Positions 16,189 through 25,512 are shown, numbered from the stretch's first letter. The stretch: DNA of 64,000 nt from VRUE01 sp963824705 (GCA_963824705.1 CAWGQE010000003.1:2108001-2172000), one strand, 5' to 3'. The notes: generated by a model from the sequence alone, not told the origin. A program made the numbers and translations.

Positions 16189-17694
16189 TTAGTTGACCCC
16201 CCGCTTGAGCAGGACCGCCGGCAGCGTGCGCAGCATCAGGCTGATGTCGGTCCAGAGCGACCAGTTGGTCACGTAGAGGTAGTCGAGTTTGACCATTTCC
16301 TCGAAGGGGATGCTGGTCCGGCCGAGCACCTGCCAGAGGCCGGTTATACCCGGCGTCAGGTCGATCCGGGCCCGCCGCCAGCCCTCCAGCTGGCGATCCT
16401 CATCCTCGACGATCGGCCGCGGGCCGACGAGGCTCATCTCGCCCTTGAGGACGTTCCAGAGCTGCGGGAGCTCGTCGAGGCTCGAATGGCGCAGGAAACG
16501 ACCCACCCTGGTCACGCGGGGGTCGTCGTCGATCAGGAGCCAGCCGGGATCCTTGCTCTTCGCCAGCAGAGCGGCGCGCTGCTGCTCCGCGTCGGTGCAC
16601 ATCGTGCGGCACTTGAGCAGGCTGAAGCGACGCCCGTAGCGGCCGATCCGGGTCTGGCGGAAGAACACCGGGCCCGGCGAGTCGAGCTTGATCGCGATCG
16701 CGATCGCGGCCAGCACGGGTGCGGCGATCAGCAGCATCAGCCCGGCGCCGAGGACGTCCATCGCCCGCTTGAGGAAGCGCGAGGAGCGCGGTAGCACCGG
16801 CGGCGTGATCCCGAGCACGGTGACGCCCTCGACGTCGTCGAGCTCGACCGACGGGCCGAGCGCGTCGAAAAGCTGCGGAAGCACGCTCAGCTTCACCCCC
16901 AGCTCACGACAGCGACACAGCAGGCCGAAGAGATGGCCGTCGTCGTAGTCCTTGTGCGCGGCGACTATGCGCTCGACGCGATGATCGGCCACCACCTCGT
17001 CGAGGTCGAAGTCGTCGAGCGTGCCGAGCAGCGGCAGGTGGTTGTCCGAGTGCGTCGCGCCCGAGCGGGAGATCAGGCCGACCGGCTCCACGCCGTACTC
17101 GGGGTGCGAGGCGAGCTTGCGTGCCAGGGTCTCCACCTGCGGCCCCTCGCCGAGCAGCAGGACCCGTTCGGGGCCCAGCAGCGCCGTGCCGGCCCGCGCC
17201 GCCAGCGCTCGCAAGGCGGTCACCACAAACATGGCGATCACCGCGAAGCTGGCGAGATCGCTCAGTTCGATGCTGCCCGCGGGCGTCAGGCGGAAGAAGC
17301 CGAGCAGGAGCAGCGTGCCGAGCAGCATCGCGTGGAAGAGCCAGGGCAGGTCGTCGATCGCGCCGTGATTGATCCGCTTCGCGTCGCGGTCATAGAGGCC
17401 GTAGGCCTTGAAGACCACGATCCAGGCCGGCAACGAGACGACCCCCCAGAGGAACTCACCCGGGTGGTATGAGATCAGCAGCGTGGCGATGGCGAGGCTG
17501 GCGCCGAGCCCGACGAGATCGGCGAGGAGCAGCATCCTGCGCAACTGCGAATCGCGACGGCTGTGGCAGCGGGCAACGACCCGCCGACGCAGGCCGACAC
17601 CCTGCCTAGGGCTTTGCAGTCGCGACAGGGCACCCTCGCCGAGCGCGGTGGCCGAGGAGGCGCCGAGGTCGACGTCGACACCCGGCCGGCTCAT
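16189..17694 (-). CDS. Polyprenyl-phosphate sugar-1-phosphate transferase (WbaP type)
   Basis: 501 residues from the ATG at 17694. Four or five N-terminal TM helices are followed by a Rossmann-like region (LLLGEGPQVETLARKL), another TM helix, and the catalytic domain with KRAMDVLGAG, FFRQTRIGRYGRRF, KCRTM, SLDELPQLWNVLKGEMSLVG and RPG-like ITGLWQVLGR. This is the family that starts repeat-unit synthesis by moving a sugar-1-phosphate from a UDP-sugar to undecaprenyl phosphate. It is the committed step of the island. It overlaps the dehydrogenase stop by 4 nt. Confidence 0.88.
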   Translation of the reverse strand: MSRPGVDVDLGASSATALGEGALSRLQSPRQGVGLRRRVVARCHSRRDSQLRRMLLLADLVGLGASLAIATLLISYHPGEFLWGVVSLPAWIVVFKAYGLYDRDAKRINHGAIDDLPWLFHAMLLGTLLLLGFFRLTPAGSIELSDLASFAVIAMFVVTALRALAARAGTALLGPERVLLLGEGPQVETLARKLASHPEYGVEPVGLISRSGATHSDNHLPLLGTLDDFDLDEVVADHRVERIVAAHKDYDDGHLFGLLCRCRELGVKLSVLPQLFDALGPSVELDDVEGVTVLGITPPVLPRSSRFLKRAMDVLGAGLMLLIAAPVLAAIAIAIKLDSPGPVFFRQTRIGRYGRRFSLLKCRTMCTDAEQQRAALLAKSKDPGWLLIDDDPRVTRVGRFLRHSSLDELPQLWNVLKGEMSLVGPRPIVEDEDRQLEGWRRARIDLTPGITGLWQVLGRTSIPFEEMVKLDYLYVTNWSLWTDISLMLRTLPAVLLKRGVN

Positions 17695-18772
17695 CCGAGC
17701 GCGAGCCTTTGCTTGGAGCGGACGAAGATCTGCTCGTCCGCGTCGGGCTCGATCGCGATCTCCACGCCGCCCTGCTGCAGGGACTCGTCGGCGGCCTCGA
17801 CGAGGCGCACGACGTCTGTCGCCATGCGGGCGCTTGCAACGGTCTCGCCCCCACTCCGGATCGCCCCGGCGAAGTCCCTCAGCTCTTCCATCAGGGGCTC
17901 GTGGGTGTCGATCTTCGGCGAGAGGATGTCGCCGGTGCGGTAGGAGAGCTGGTACTCGCCGAACGTCTCGGGGTCCTTGTAGACGACGCCGTGGTCGAAG
18001 ATCCGCACCGGCTCGGGGGCGCCGTCCTCGTAGACGACCATCTTCTCGCTGCCGACGAGCACGGTCCGGCGCAGCTTGCTCGGGCGCCAGCCAGCTCAGC
18101 TCGACGTTGGCGACGATGCCCGACTCGTAGGTGAGGTTGACGAAGGCGACGTCGGGGATGCCCGGCACGATCGAGTCGCGGCCCGACGGCGCGCACGGCT
18201 CGGGGCATCTCGTCGAGCCAGTAGAGGAGGATCGAGAAGTCGTGCGGGCCGAGGTCCCAGATCACGCTCACGTCGCGGCTGGTGCAGGCCGAGGTTGACC
18301 CGGCTGGAGGAGACGAAGAAGATCTCGCCCAGCCCATCGGCGTCGAGCAGGCTCTTCACCGCGCGCACCGGTGGGCTGTAGACGAAGGTGTGGCCGCACA
18401 TCAGCACCCGGTCCTCGTGCTCGGCAAGGCGCATGAGCTGTGCCGCCTCCTCGCCGGAGGAGGCCAGCGGCTTCTCGACGAAGGTGTGCTTGCCGGCCCG
18501 CAGCGCCTGGAGGCGAGGTCGAAGTGGGTGAAGACGGGCGTCGCGATCACCAGCGCGTCGACCTCGGGGTCCTCGAGCAGCGCATCGACGTCCGTGGTCT
18601 GGGAGCTGCCGGGGTAGCGCCGGCCGAACCGCTCGAGACGCTGAACGTCGAGATCGCACAGCCATTTCACCTCCGCGTCAGGCATGTCGGCCAACACGCG
18701 GAGCAGGTTCGGTCCCCAGTAACCGAGGCCGATCAGCCCGAAGGTCAGCGGTGTCTCGGTCGTCTCACTCAT
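17691..18772 (-). pseudogene. Gfo/Idh/MocA-family nucleotide-sugar dehydrogenase interrupted by four 1-nt indels
   Basis: The protein can be followed in pieces across changing frames: ATG at 18772 with GLIGLGYWGPNLLRVL (NAD-binding), VIATPVFTHFDLA; then GKHTFVEKPLA with the family EKP motif; then VIWDLGPHDFSILLYWL; then GIPDVAFVNLTYESG; then VLVGSEKMVVYEDG to the stop. The frame breaks are near 18509 (one G missing), 18276 (one extra), 18183 (one extra) and 18081 (one extra). Joined, it would be about 360 residues, related to WlbA-like UDP-sugar 3-dehydrogenases, which work with the DegT aminotransferase next door to make 3-amino-sugars. Residues around every break stay conserved, so either inactivation is recent or the sequence has local errors. 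Confidence 0.75.
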
Positions 18773-19907
18773 GCTCAGCTGCCTCCATGGCTTCCTCCAG
18801 CCCCCGTGTGACATTTGAGATCTCCGCCTCGGACAGCTCGGCGAACATCGGCAGCGAGAGCTCTTCCTCGCTCCAGCGAACGGCGTTGTCCAGCGTCCCG
18901 CCCGGGGAGTCGCCCTGAGCGAACGGCGGTTGAAGATGCACAGCGGGCCAGTAGTGGACACCGGTTCCGATGCCGGCGTCGCCGAGCAGCGCCCGCACGG
19001 CGTCGCGACGCTCGAGCCGCACCGGAAAGAGGTGGTAGACGCACTCTTCGCGGCGATCCTCCGCGAGCATTCTGCAGCTGCCTTCGAGCTTCTGCCTGTA
19101 GGTCGCCGCGGCTGCCCGCCGCGCGGCGTTCCAACCGTCGAGCCGCCTCAGCTTGACTCGCAGCATCGCCGCCTGGATGCCGTCGAGCCGCTCGTTCATG
19201 CCGGCTTCGACATGCACTCCCTTTGCCTTCTGCCCGAGGTTGCCGAGGCGACGGGCTCGTGCCGCGACCTCGTCGTCGTTCGTGCAAATCGCCCCCCCGT
19301 CGCCGAGTGCGCCCAGGTTCTTGCTCGGGTAGAAGCTGAAAGCCGCCGCGCTGCCGAAGGACCCGACCCGCTTCCCCCGCCAGCGAGCCCCGTGCGCCTG
19401 CGCGGCGTCCTCGACGACGGCCAGCCCGTTGCGTTCGGCAAGCGCGCCGACGGCATCCATGTCGCAGGCCTGGCCATAGAGGTGGACCGGCAGGATCGCC
19501 GCCGTGCGCTCGCTGAGAACCGCGGCGGCCGAGTCCACGTCGAGCAGGCCGGTCTCCTCGCTGACGTCGCAGAAGATCGGCTGCGCGCCGGCGTGGCGCA
19601 CCGCGAGGGCGGTGGCGATGAAGGTGTGAGCCGGCACGATCACCTCGTCCCCCGGGCCAATCCCGCATGCCATCAAGGAGACGGTCAGCGCGGCGGTGCC
19701 GGATCCGACCCCGACGCAGTGCCCGACCTCGCAGAACTCGGCGAACTCGCGCTCGAAGGCCTCCACCTCGCGTCCGAGCACGAACCCGCCGTCCTCGAGC
19801 ACGCCGTCGAAGGCCCCGCGCAGCTCGTCGGCAAGCGGCAGATGGTCGCGGCGTAGGTCCATGAAGGGCACCGGCGCGGCAAGCGTCTCGAGGGCGCCAG
19901 CGGTCAT
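18765..19907 (-). CDS. DegT/DnrJ/EryC1/StrS-family sugar aminotransferase
   Basis: 380 residues, normal for the family. VGVGSGTAALTVSL binds the PLP phosphate, VVEDAAQAHGA supplies the ring-stacking Asp, and FYPSKNLGALGDGGA contains the internal-aldimine Lys. It converts a keto-sugar nucleotide to an amino-sugar, with Glu as usual donor. Its partner is the dehydrogenase whose start it overlaps by 8 nt, a pairing known from GnnA/GnnB and WlbA/WlbC pathways. The stop of the LuxR-type gene overlaps its ATG by 4 nt, so regulator, aminotransferase, dehydrogenase and initiating transferase form one transcription unit. Confidence 0.87.
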   Translation of the reverse strand: MTAGALETLAAPVPFMDLRRDHLPLADELRGAFDGVLEDGGFVLGREVEAFEREFAEFCEVGHCVGVGSGTAALTVSLMACGIGPGDEVIVPAHTFIATALAVRHAGAQPIFCDVSEETGLLDVDSAAAVLSERTAAILPVHLYGQACDMDAVGALAERNGLAVVEDAAQAHGARWRGKRVGSFGSAAAFSFYPSKNLGALGDGGAICTNDDEVAARARRLGNLGQKAKGVHVEAGMNERLDGIQAAMLRVKLRRLDGWNAARRAAAATYRQKLEGSCRMLAEDRREECVYHLFPVRLERRDAVRALLGDAGIGTGVHYWPAVHLQPPFAQGDSPGGTLDNAVRWSEEELSLPMFAELSEAEISNVTRGLEEAMEAAEHE

Positions 19908-20587
19908 GCCCCGCTCCCCGCCAGCGCCCGGTCGCCCGCTACGTCAGCTTCCCCGTCCTGCCCATAGAAGAGCAACCGCGTCGCCGGCTCGTCAGGGTTC
20001 GAGAGCACCGCCGCCGCCTCGCTCCGCGATCGCACCGAGAGCTTCGCGAAGGCCGAGGTCAGGTGGCTCTTCACCGTGCTCCGCGAGATATAGAGAGTCG
20101 CGGCGATCGCGTCGTTGGTCATTCCCCCGACGGCGAGCCTGAGCACCTCGCGCTCTCGATGGGAGAGCACGACGGGACGGGCGTGGCGATACTGCGATTG
20201 GGGCAACGAGATCTGGCCCACCGTGGCGGCGTGCACCGTGGCGACGAGCGCCTCCTCGAACCGGGAGCCGAGCAGCACCCCCTCCGCGTTTGCCTCCAGC
20301 GCCTCCCGCACCGCTTGGTTGGTGTTCCTATCGTCGACGAGCACGACGACCGGGACCCCGGGCAAGCAGCGCTTGAGCGCGGTGACTTCCTGTCCCACCT
20401 CGCTAGACGAGGGCACGCAGGAGAGAACTGCCGCATCCAATTCCAACTCCGGCGACGTGTCCAGCCGGTCCAGAGAGGGGACCGTCTGCGCTACATGTAC
20501 CTCGCCTTTTTCAAGAACCGCGACGATCCTCCCCATTTCCCCCCGGGCCCTGGCTAGAACTACGGCGGTGAGGGGCACGGAAGACAT
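19904..20587 (-). CDS. LuxR-family regulator with a degenerate receiver
   Basis: 227 residues from the ATG at 20587. The C-terminal part (about 140-205) is a LuxR/FixJ helix-turn-helix (LSHREREVLRLAVGGMTNDA, ISRSTVKSHLTSAFAKL). The N-terminal part has receiver-like length and hydrophobic strands, but no acidic pair at the first strand (TAVVLARARG) and no Asp at the expected phosphorylation site (AAVLSCVPSSS). It is therefore probably not controlled by a histidine kinase in the usual way. As first gene of the unit with the aminotransferase it likely controls the polysaccharide genes. Confidence 0.78.
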   Translation of the reverse strand: MSSVPLTAVVLARARGEMGRIVAVLEKGEVHVAQTVPSLDRLDTSPELELDAAVLSCVPSSSEVGQEVTALKRCLPGVPVVVLVDDRNTNQAVREALEANAEGVLLGSRFEEALVATVHAATVGQISLPQSQYRHARPVVLSHREREVLRLAVGGMTNDAIAATLYISRSTVKSHLTSAFAKLSVRSRSEAAAVLSNPDEPATRLLFYGQDGEADVAGDRALAGSGA

Positions 20588-20806
20588 TGGGACGAGGCTA
20601 GGCTCCGCTCTTCCAGCAGGTGTTTGCTTCTTGTTTAAATCTGGAATCAAGCATGGATCGACCACCCATGCCCCCAAAAGGAGGTGGCCGGGTCCCCTGT
20701 GAGATCAGGAGTCCTCCCCGCAATAAACGAGAAGTTATCCCATTCGTTACAAGCTTGTCGCAAATCGATGCAACTGATCTGTCATACATTCGTCTAGCAA
20801 GCGTTC
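20588..20806. other. Intergenic region upstream of the LuxR-type regulator
   Basis: 219 bp of lower G+C than the surroundings lie between the regulator start and the end of the antiporter. On the minus strand TTGCGA followed 17-18 nt later by GGATAA could be a promoter about 150 nt before the ATG. I see no ORF or RNA gene in it. Confidence 0.3.
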
Positions 20807-22003
20807 CTAGCCGTCGTTAAGACCGGCTCGGCGGGCCAGCCAGCGTGCGCCGACGGTGTCGGTGAGTCCGTGGGCGACGATCGAGCAGATGATCGCTATC
20901 GCGGCAACGTCGAAGATCAGCTCTCCGTGATCCACCCCCGACTTGAGGACGAAGAGCGCAAATAGCATCGAGGCGACGCCCTTCGGCCCGAACCAGGCCA
21001 TGAACCTCTTCTCCGATCGCGGCAGACCGGTTCGCAGCAGGGCGAGCAGGACCGCGACAGGGCGGGCGATCAGCAGGGCGAAGGCGACAAAGGCGATCAG
21101 CGGCGGGATGCTGTGGTCGAAGCCGGTGGCGACGATCAGGGCGCCGAAGACGAAGAAGGTCAGCACCTGGAAGATCGTGCTGGCGTTCTCGGCGAACTCG
21201 ACGAACCCCTCCGGCACCTCGCGCTCGCTCGCCGCCATCGCGATCCCGCAGACGAAGGCGGCGATCAGCCCGTTGCCGATCGTCACTTCGGACAGGCCGA
21301 AGGCGACGAGGGCGAACCCTACCGCGTAGATCCCCTCGTAGCGCGCCGTCATGCCGCCGCCAGGGAGGTGATGGTGGAGGCGACCACCGAGGGCGCCGAG
21401 AGCGGCTCCGATCGCCCCGCCGGCCAACGCCTCGCCAACCAGCTTCGCGGCTTCCTCGCCGGGGCTGCCTCCCGGCGTCGCGAGAACCAGGAAGAAGAGT
21501 ACGAAGGGCAGCGCCAGACCGTCGTTGAGGCCGGACTCGAGGTTGAGCGTGTGCCGAACCGCGCTCGGCACGAGCCGCGAGGTGACCACGGCCGAAGTGA
21601 CGACGGGGTCGGTAGGCGAGAGCACCGCCGCCAGCAGAAAGGCCTCGGCCCAGTCGAGGCTCGGGAAGAGCGCCTTGGCCGCCAGGGCCAGTAGCACCAT
21701 CGTGATCGGCATCGCGATCGTCAGCGCCCGGGCCACCGGGCTCCAGTGACGGCGCAGCAGCTCGCGCTCGACGAACATCCCGTCGGAGAAGAGGGTGAGG
21801 ATCAGCGCCAGCTCGATCAGCTCGACGATCGACTGATCGCCCGCGTCGACTTCGACGACGCCCACCGCGGCCAGCCCGATCCCGAACGCCACCGACAGCA
21901 CCGAGGCCGAGAGCACGGTCCCCTGGATCAACCCGGAGAGCGCGGCGACGACCGCGAGCAGCCCACCGAAGAGCAGAACCGCTTCGCCAAACCCGATGCC
22001 CAT
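20807..22003 (-). CDS. NhaP/CPA1-type cation:proton antiporter
   Basis: 398 residues from the ATG at 22003. It consists of some 11-13 TM helices. The family core is visible as SPTDPVVTSAVV (the discontinuous-helix motif with the transport Asp) and LNLESGLNDGLALP (ESxxND motif). These mark CPA1 antiporters that exchange Na+ or K+ for H+. The cytoplasmic tail is very short, so no regulatory domain is present. The gene diverges from the AbiEi/DUF559-like gene by 79 nt and stands alone. Confidence 0.85.
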   Translation of the reverse strand: MGIGFGEAVLLFGGLLAVVAALSGLIQGTVLSASVLSVAFGIGLAAVGVVEVDAGDQSIVELIELALILTLFSDGMFVERELLRRHWSPVARALTIAMPITMVLLALAAKALFPSLDWAEAFLLAAVLSPTDPVVTSAVVTSRLVPSAVRHTLNLESGLNDGLALPFVLFFLVLATPGGSPGEEAAKLVGEALAGGAIGAALGALGGRLHHHLPGGGMTARYEGIYAVGFALVAFGLSEVTIGNGLIAAFVCGIAMAASEREVPEGFVEFAENASTIFQVLTFFVFGALIVATGFDHSIPPLIAFVAFALLIARPVAVLLALLRTGLPRSEKRFMAWFGPKGVASMLFALFVLKSGVDHGELIFDVAAIAIICSIVAHGLTDTVGARWLARRAGLNDG

Positions 22004-22082
22004 GCGAAGGCTTATATGGGTTCCCGGCGCGCGCTGCCCGTCCGGGGGGAGAGATTTCGCCGCTGTCGACTTTTCCCGGTCG

Positions 22083-23024
22083 ATGACCCGGGCAAAGTCG
22101 GATACGCGCGTGCGCGCCTGGGCCCTTGCGAGGAAGCAGCATGGAGTTGTGGCCCGGCGGCAGTTGCTGGAGCTTGGCTTGGGCGACGAAGCAATCGAAC
22201 ATCGCCTCGCGAAAGGGCGCCTCCATGTCATCACGAGGGGCGTCTATGCCGTCGGCTGGCCAGAGATGACTCGCGAGCGTCGCTGGATGGCAGCGCTCCT
22301 CATATGTGGGAAGGGGGCCGCGCTGAGCCACCGTAGCGCCGGAGCGCTCTGGGGAATCGCGCGGGAGCGAGAGGATCGGATCGACATCAGCGTGCGACGG
22401 CGCTGCGAGCATCGGCGCGAGGGGATCCGAGCGCGAAGTCGACCTTCTCTGTCGGGCGAGGACCTCGTGGTGCGAAATCGCCTCCCGGTTACGACGCCGG
22501 CGCGGACCCTCGTCGACCTCGCCACCGAGCTTGACGCCACGGCGGTGGAGAGAGCGGTGAACGAAGCCGACAAGCTGGATCTCATCGATCCGGTCGAACT
22601 ACGCGCGGCGTTGGCGAGCTTCGCCGGGGAGCCTGGCGTCAAAAGGCTTCGCTCCGTGATCGACCGACACACCTTCTGCCTCTCGGACTCCAACCTGGAG
22701 CTCTTATTCCGTCCTATCGCAGCCGCCGTGGGACTCCCCTCGCCGCTGACCAAAGTTTGGGTCAACGGCTTCGAGGTCGACTTCTTCTGGCCCGACATAG
22801 GACTGGTGGTGGAGACCGACGGCCTGCGATATCACCGAACCGCCGCGACCCAGGCCCGCGATCGCCTGCGCGATCAAACCCACACAGCGGCAGGTCTGAC
22901 GACGCTCCGCTTCACCCATCGGCAGGTTAAGTTCGAACGCCAACACGTCAAGCACGTGCTGGCTGCAACCGTGCAGCATCTTCGGGATCCGCTGTCGGAT
23001 TTGCCCGGGTTGACGCCCGGGTAA
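22083..23024 (+). CDS. AbiEi-like/DUF559 protein with a PD-(D/E)XK-like C-terminus
   Basis: 313 residues from the ATG at 22083. The N-terminal winged-helix part (VRAWALARKQHGVVARRQLL, then AIEHRLAKGRLHVITRGVYAV) resembles the AbiEi antitoxin N-domain. The C-terminal part has a nuclease-like core, VDFFWPDIGLVVETDG, with the acidic residues expected of the DUF559/Vsr-like endonuclease fold. Such proteins are multi-copy in many actinobacteria. No toxin partner is adjacent, so it is unlikely to be a complete toxin-antitoxin system. Its last 11 codons lie in a large hairpin. Confidence 0.65.
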   Translation: MTRAKSDTRVRAWALARKQHGVVARRQLLELGLGDEAIEHRLAKGRLHVITRGVYAVGWPEMTRERRWMAALLICGKGAALSHRSAGALWGIAREREDRIDISVRRRCEHRREGIRARSRPSLSGEDLVVRNRLPVTTPARTLVDLATELDATAVERAVNEADKLDLIDPVELRAALASFAGEPGVKRLRSVIDRHTFCLSDSNLELLFRPIAAAVGLPSPLTKVWVNGFEVDFFWPDIGLVVETDGLRYHRTAATQARDRLRDQTHTAAGLTTLRFTHRQVKFERQHVKHVLAATVQHLRDPLSDLPGLTPG

Positions 23025-23034
23025 ATCCGACAGC
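22991..23034. terminator. Large hairpin between convergent genes
   Basis: 12-bp perfect arms (gctgtcggattt/aaatccgacagc) enclose a second stem cccggg/cccggg around a 6-nt loop. It contains the stop codon of the plus-strand gene and ends 15 nt before the asd stop, so it can serve both strands. There is no T tract. Confidence 0.6.
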
Positions 23035-23049
23035 GCCGGGATAGGAGGG

Positions 23050-24081
23050 CTAGGCCAAGAGGCCGCGCTCGACCAGCAGCTCGGCAACCTGGACAGCATT
23101 GGTCGCAGCGCCCTTGCGCAGGTTGTCGCCCGCCACCCAGAGGTTCAGGCAACGCTCGTGGCCAGGGTCGCGGCGGATGCGGCCGACGAGGACGTCGTCG
23201 CGACCCGCCGCGTCGATCGCCAGCGGGTAGCGGCCGGAGCCCGGCTCGTCGACGACGGCGACGCCGGGCGCCGCGGCGAGCAGCCGGCGGCAATCGTCGG
23301 GTGAGAGATCCTCGCGGGTCTGCACGTTGATCGACTCGGAGTGGCCGGTGAAGACCGGCACGCGCGCACAGGTGGCGGAGATCCCGACCTCCTCGCCGAG
23401 GCCGAGGATCTTGCGCGTCTCGGCCATCACCTTGCGCTCCTCGGTGGTGTAGTCGTCGCCGTCCACGAACACCTCGACTTGTGGGAGAACGTTGAATGCG
23501 ATCCGGTGTGGATAGACCGAGGCGGGCGGGTTCTCCTCGCCCTCCAGCACAGCCTTCGTCTGACTGCGCAGCTCTTCGATCGCCTTCTGGCCGGTACCGG
23601 ACACCGCCTGGTAGCTGGAGACGATGATGCGCTCCAGCCCGGCCGCGCGGTGAATCGGCCCCAGCGCCATCATCGCCACCATCGTCGTGCAGTTGGGGTT
23701 GGCGACGATCCCTTTATGGCCATCGGCGGCCTCGGGGTTGATCCCGGCGACGACCAGGGGCACGTCCTCGTGCATTCGCCAGTAGCTGGTGTTGTCGACG
23801 ACGACGGCACCGGCCTCGACCAGCTTCGGCGCCCACTCGGCGCTGACCGAGCCACCGGCCGAGGAGAGGACGACGTCGAGGTCTTGAATCGACTCCTCGC
23901 TCAAGGCGCGGACTTCGAGCGCCTCACCACCGGATTCGATCGACTTGCCGGCGGACCGCTCGGAGGCGAACGGAACCACCTCGGAGGCCGGGAACTCGCG
24001 CTCGGCGAGCACCGCGAGGATCGTCGAGCCGACCGCCCCAGTGGCGCCCAGTACTCCGACTCTGTATCCGTCGCTCGCCAT
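23050..24081 (-). CDS. asd: Aspartate-semialdehyde dehydrogenase
   Basis: 343 residues, normal for Asd. GVLGATGAVGSTIL binds NADPH, NPNCTT carries the catalytic Cys, and GHSESIN the catalytic His region. It reduces aspartyl phosphate to aspartate semialdehyde, the branch point to lysine, diaminopimelate, threonine and methionine. It lies 20 nt downstream of lysC on the same strand, so the first two steps of the aspartate pathway are co-transcribed. Confidence 0.95.
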   Translation of the reverse strand: MASDGYRVGVLGATGAVGSTILAVLAEREFPASEVVPFASERSAGKSIESGGEALEVRALSEESIQDLDVVLSSAGGSVSAEWAPKLVEAGAVVVDNTSYWRMHEDVPLVVAGINPEAADGHKGIVANPNCTTMVAMMALGPIHRAAGLERIIVSSYQAVSGTGQKAIEELRSQTKAVLEGEENPPASVYPHRIAFNVLPQVEVFVDGDDYTTEERKVMAETRKILGLGEEVGISATCARVPVFTGHSESINVQTREDLSPDDCRRLLAAAPGVAVVDEPGSGRYPLAIDAAGRDDVLVGRIRRDPGHERCLNLWVAGDNLRKGAATNAVQVAELLVERGLLA

Positions 24082-24101
24082 CGGGTCGACAGGGCGGGCG
24101 C

Positions 24102-25397
24102 TCAGCCGCTGACCGTGGGCCGGTGTGCGCCCATCGGGTCCTCGGCACGAACCGCATCGGCGCCCAGCTCGAATGCCTCGTGCAGCGCCCGGACGGCGTC
24201 GGGAACGCGATCGGCGGAGATGACGCAGGAGATCTTGATTGGCGAGGTGGAGATCATCTCGATGTTGATCCCCTTCCCTCCGAGCACCTCGAAGACCTTG
24301 GCGGCGACGCCGGGATGTGAGCGCATGCCCGCGCCGACGATCGAGACCTTGCCGATCCGCTCTTCGCTGCGCACGCCCTGGCTGACGTCGAGTCCAGCCA
24401 CGGTGTCGGTTGCCGCGGTCAGGTCGGAGCGGTCGACGGTGAAGGAGAGGTCGGCCAGCGCGTTGTCGCCGACGGGCTCGTTCTGGATGATCACGTCGAC
24501 GTTGATGCCGGCCTCGGCCAGCGCGGTGAAGATCCGGCCGGCGACGCCCGGTTCGTCGCGGACGCCGGTCAGCGTCACCCGCGCCTCGCCGTCGGAGTGG
24601 GTCACTGCGGTTACGAAAGGTTGCTCCACGCTCTCCTTCTCGCTTTCCTCTTCGCTGACCACGAGGGTACCGGGGCCATCATCGAAGCTGCTGCGGCAGT
24701 GGATCCGCACGCCGTTGTTGCGCGCGTACTCGACCGAGCGCAGCTGCAGCACCTTGGCGCCCGAGGCCGACATCTCGAGCATCTCCTCGTAGGAGGCAAA
24801 CGGCAGCTTGCGCGCGTCGGGGACGATGCGGGGGTCGGCGCTGAAGATCCCGGCGACGTCGGTGTAGATCTCGCAGACGCTCGCGTCGAGCGCGGCGGCG
24901 AGGGCGACGGCGGTCGTGTCGGAGCCACCGCGGCCCAGGGTGGTCACGTCGCTGTTGTCGGTCGAGACCCCCTGGAAGCCGGCGACGAGGACGATCCGGT
25001 CCTCTTCGAGCGTCGTGCGGATGCGCTCGGCGCGAACGTCGATGATCTTCGCCCGCGTGTGGGAGGAGTCGGTGACGATGCCCGCCTGGGAGCCGGTCAG
25101 GGAGATCGCGCTGTGCCCCATGTCATGGATCGCCATCGCGCACAGCGCGCAGGAGATCCGCTCGCCGGTGGAGAGCAGCATGTCCATCTCACGCGCCACC
25201 GGACGCGCGGAGATCTCCAGCGCCTGGGCGACGAGCTCGTCGGTCGTCTTGCCGCGCGCCGAGAGCACCGCGACGACCCGGTTGCCTGCTTCGCGCGCGG
25301 CGACGATCCGCCGCGCCGCGCGCTTGATCTCCTCGGCGCCGGCGACGGAGGTGCCGCCGAACTTCATCACCACGATGTCGGAATCTGCTCCATTCAT
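24102..25397 (-). CDS. lysC: Aspartate kinase
   Basis: 431 residues from the ATG at 25397. VMKFGGTSVAG is the kinase signature, and GRGGSDTTAVALAAAL and YTDVAGIFSADPRIV are substrate and nucleotide loops. The C-terminal about 160 residues contain two ACT domains (RVTLTGVRDEPGVAGRIF and KVSIVGAGMRSHPGVAAKVF) that bind feedback inhibitors such as lysine and threonine. An internal in-frame start could give a beta subunit as in other actinobacteria. The 5' end faces the winged-helix gene across a 115-bp gap. Confidence 0.95.
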   Translation of the reverse strand: MNGADSDIVVMKFGGTSVAGAEEIKRAARRIVAAREAGNRVVAVLSARGKTTDELVAQALEISARPVAREMDMLLSTGERISCALCAMAIHDMGHSAISLTGSQAGIVTDSSHTRAKIIDVRAERIRTTLEEDRIVLVAGFQGVSTDNSDVTTLGRGGSDTTAVALAAALDASVCEIYTDVAGIFSADPRIVPDARKLPFASYEEMLEMSASGAKVLQLRSVEYARNNGVRIHCRSSFDDGPGTLVVSEEESEKESVEQPFVTAVTHSDGEARVTLTGVRDEPGVAGRIFTALAEAGINVDVIIQNEPVGDNALADLSFTVDRSDLTAATDTVAGLDVSQGVRSEERIGKVSIVGAGMRSHPGVAAKVFEVLGGKGINIEMISTSPIKISCVISADRVPDAVRALHEAFELGADAVRAEDPMGAHRPTVSG

Positions 25398-25440
25398 GGA
25401 ACATCTGAGGATAGTCCGGGGCGCATACAGGCGTGAGTTG

Positions 25441-25478
25441 TTACCAAATCTTCTCAACTTCGAAACAGAGAGTTCACT
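25441..25478 (+). promoter_or_regulatory. Four-unit PHO-box-like repeat before the winged-helix gene
   Basis: TTACCA (25441), TTCTCA (25451), GAAACA (25462) and TTCACT (25473) are spaced 10, 11 and 11 bp, each matching TTHACA at 4-5 of 6 positions. The array ends 34 nt before the ATG at 25513, suggesting control by a PhoB/PhoP-type protein and possibly self-control. Confidence 0.5.
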
Positions 25479-25512
25479 GCTTGGAAGCGCTGTTCGGGCA
25501 GGGTCCGGTTTC

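Noticed and set aside
25396..25512. Longer start (ATG 25396) of the winged-helix protein
   Set aside because: It would overlap the lysC start and run through the repeat array; the added residues resemble no receiver domain.
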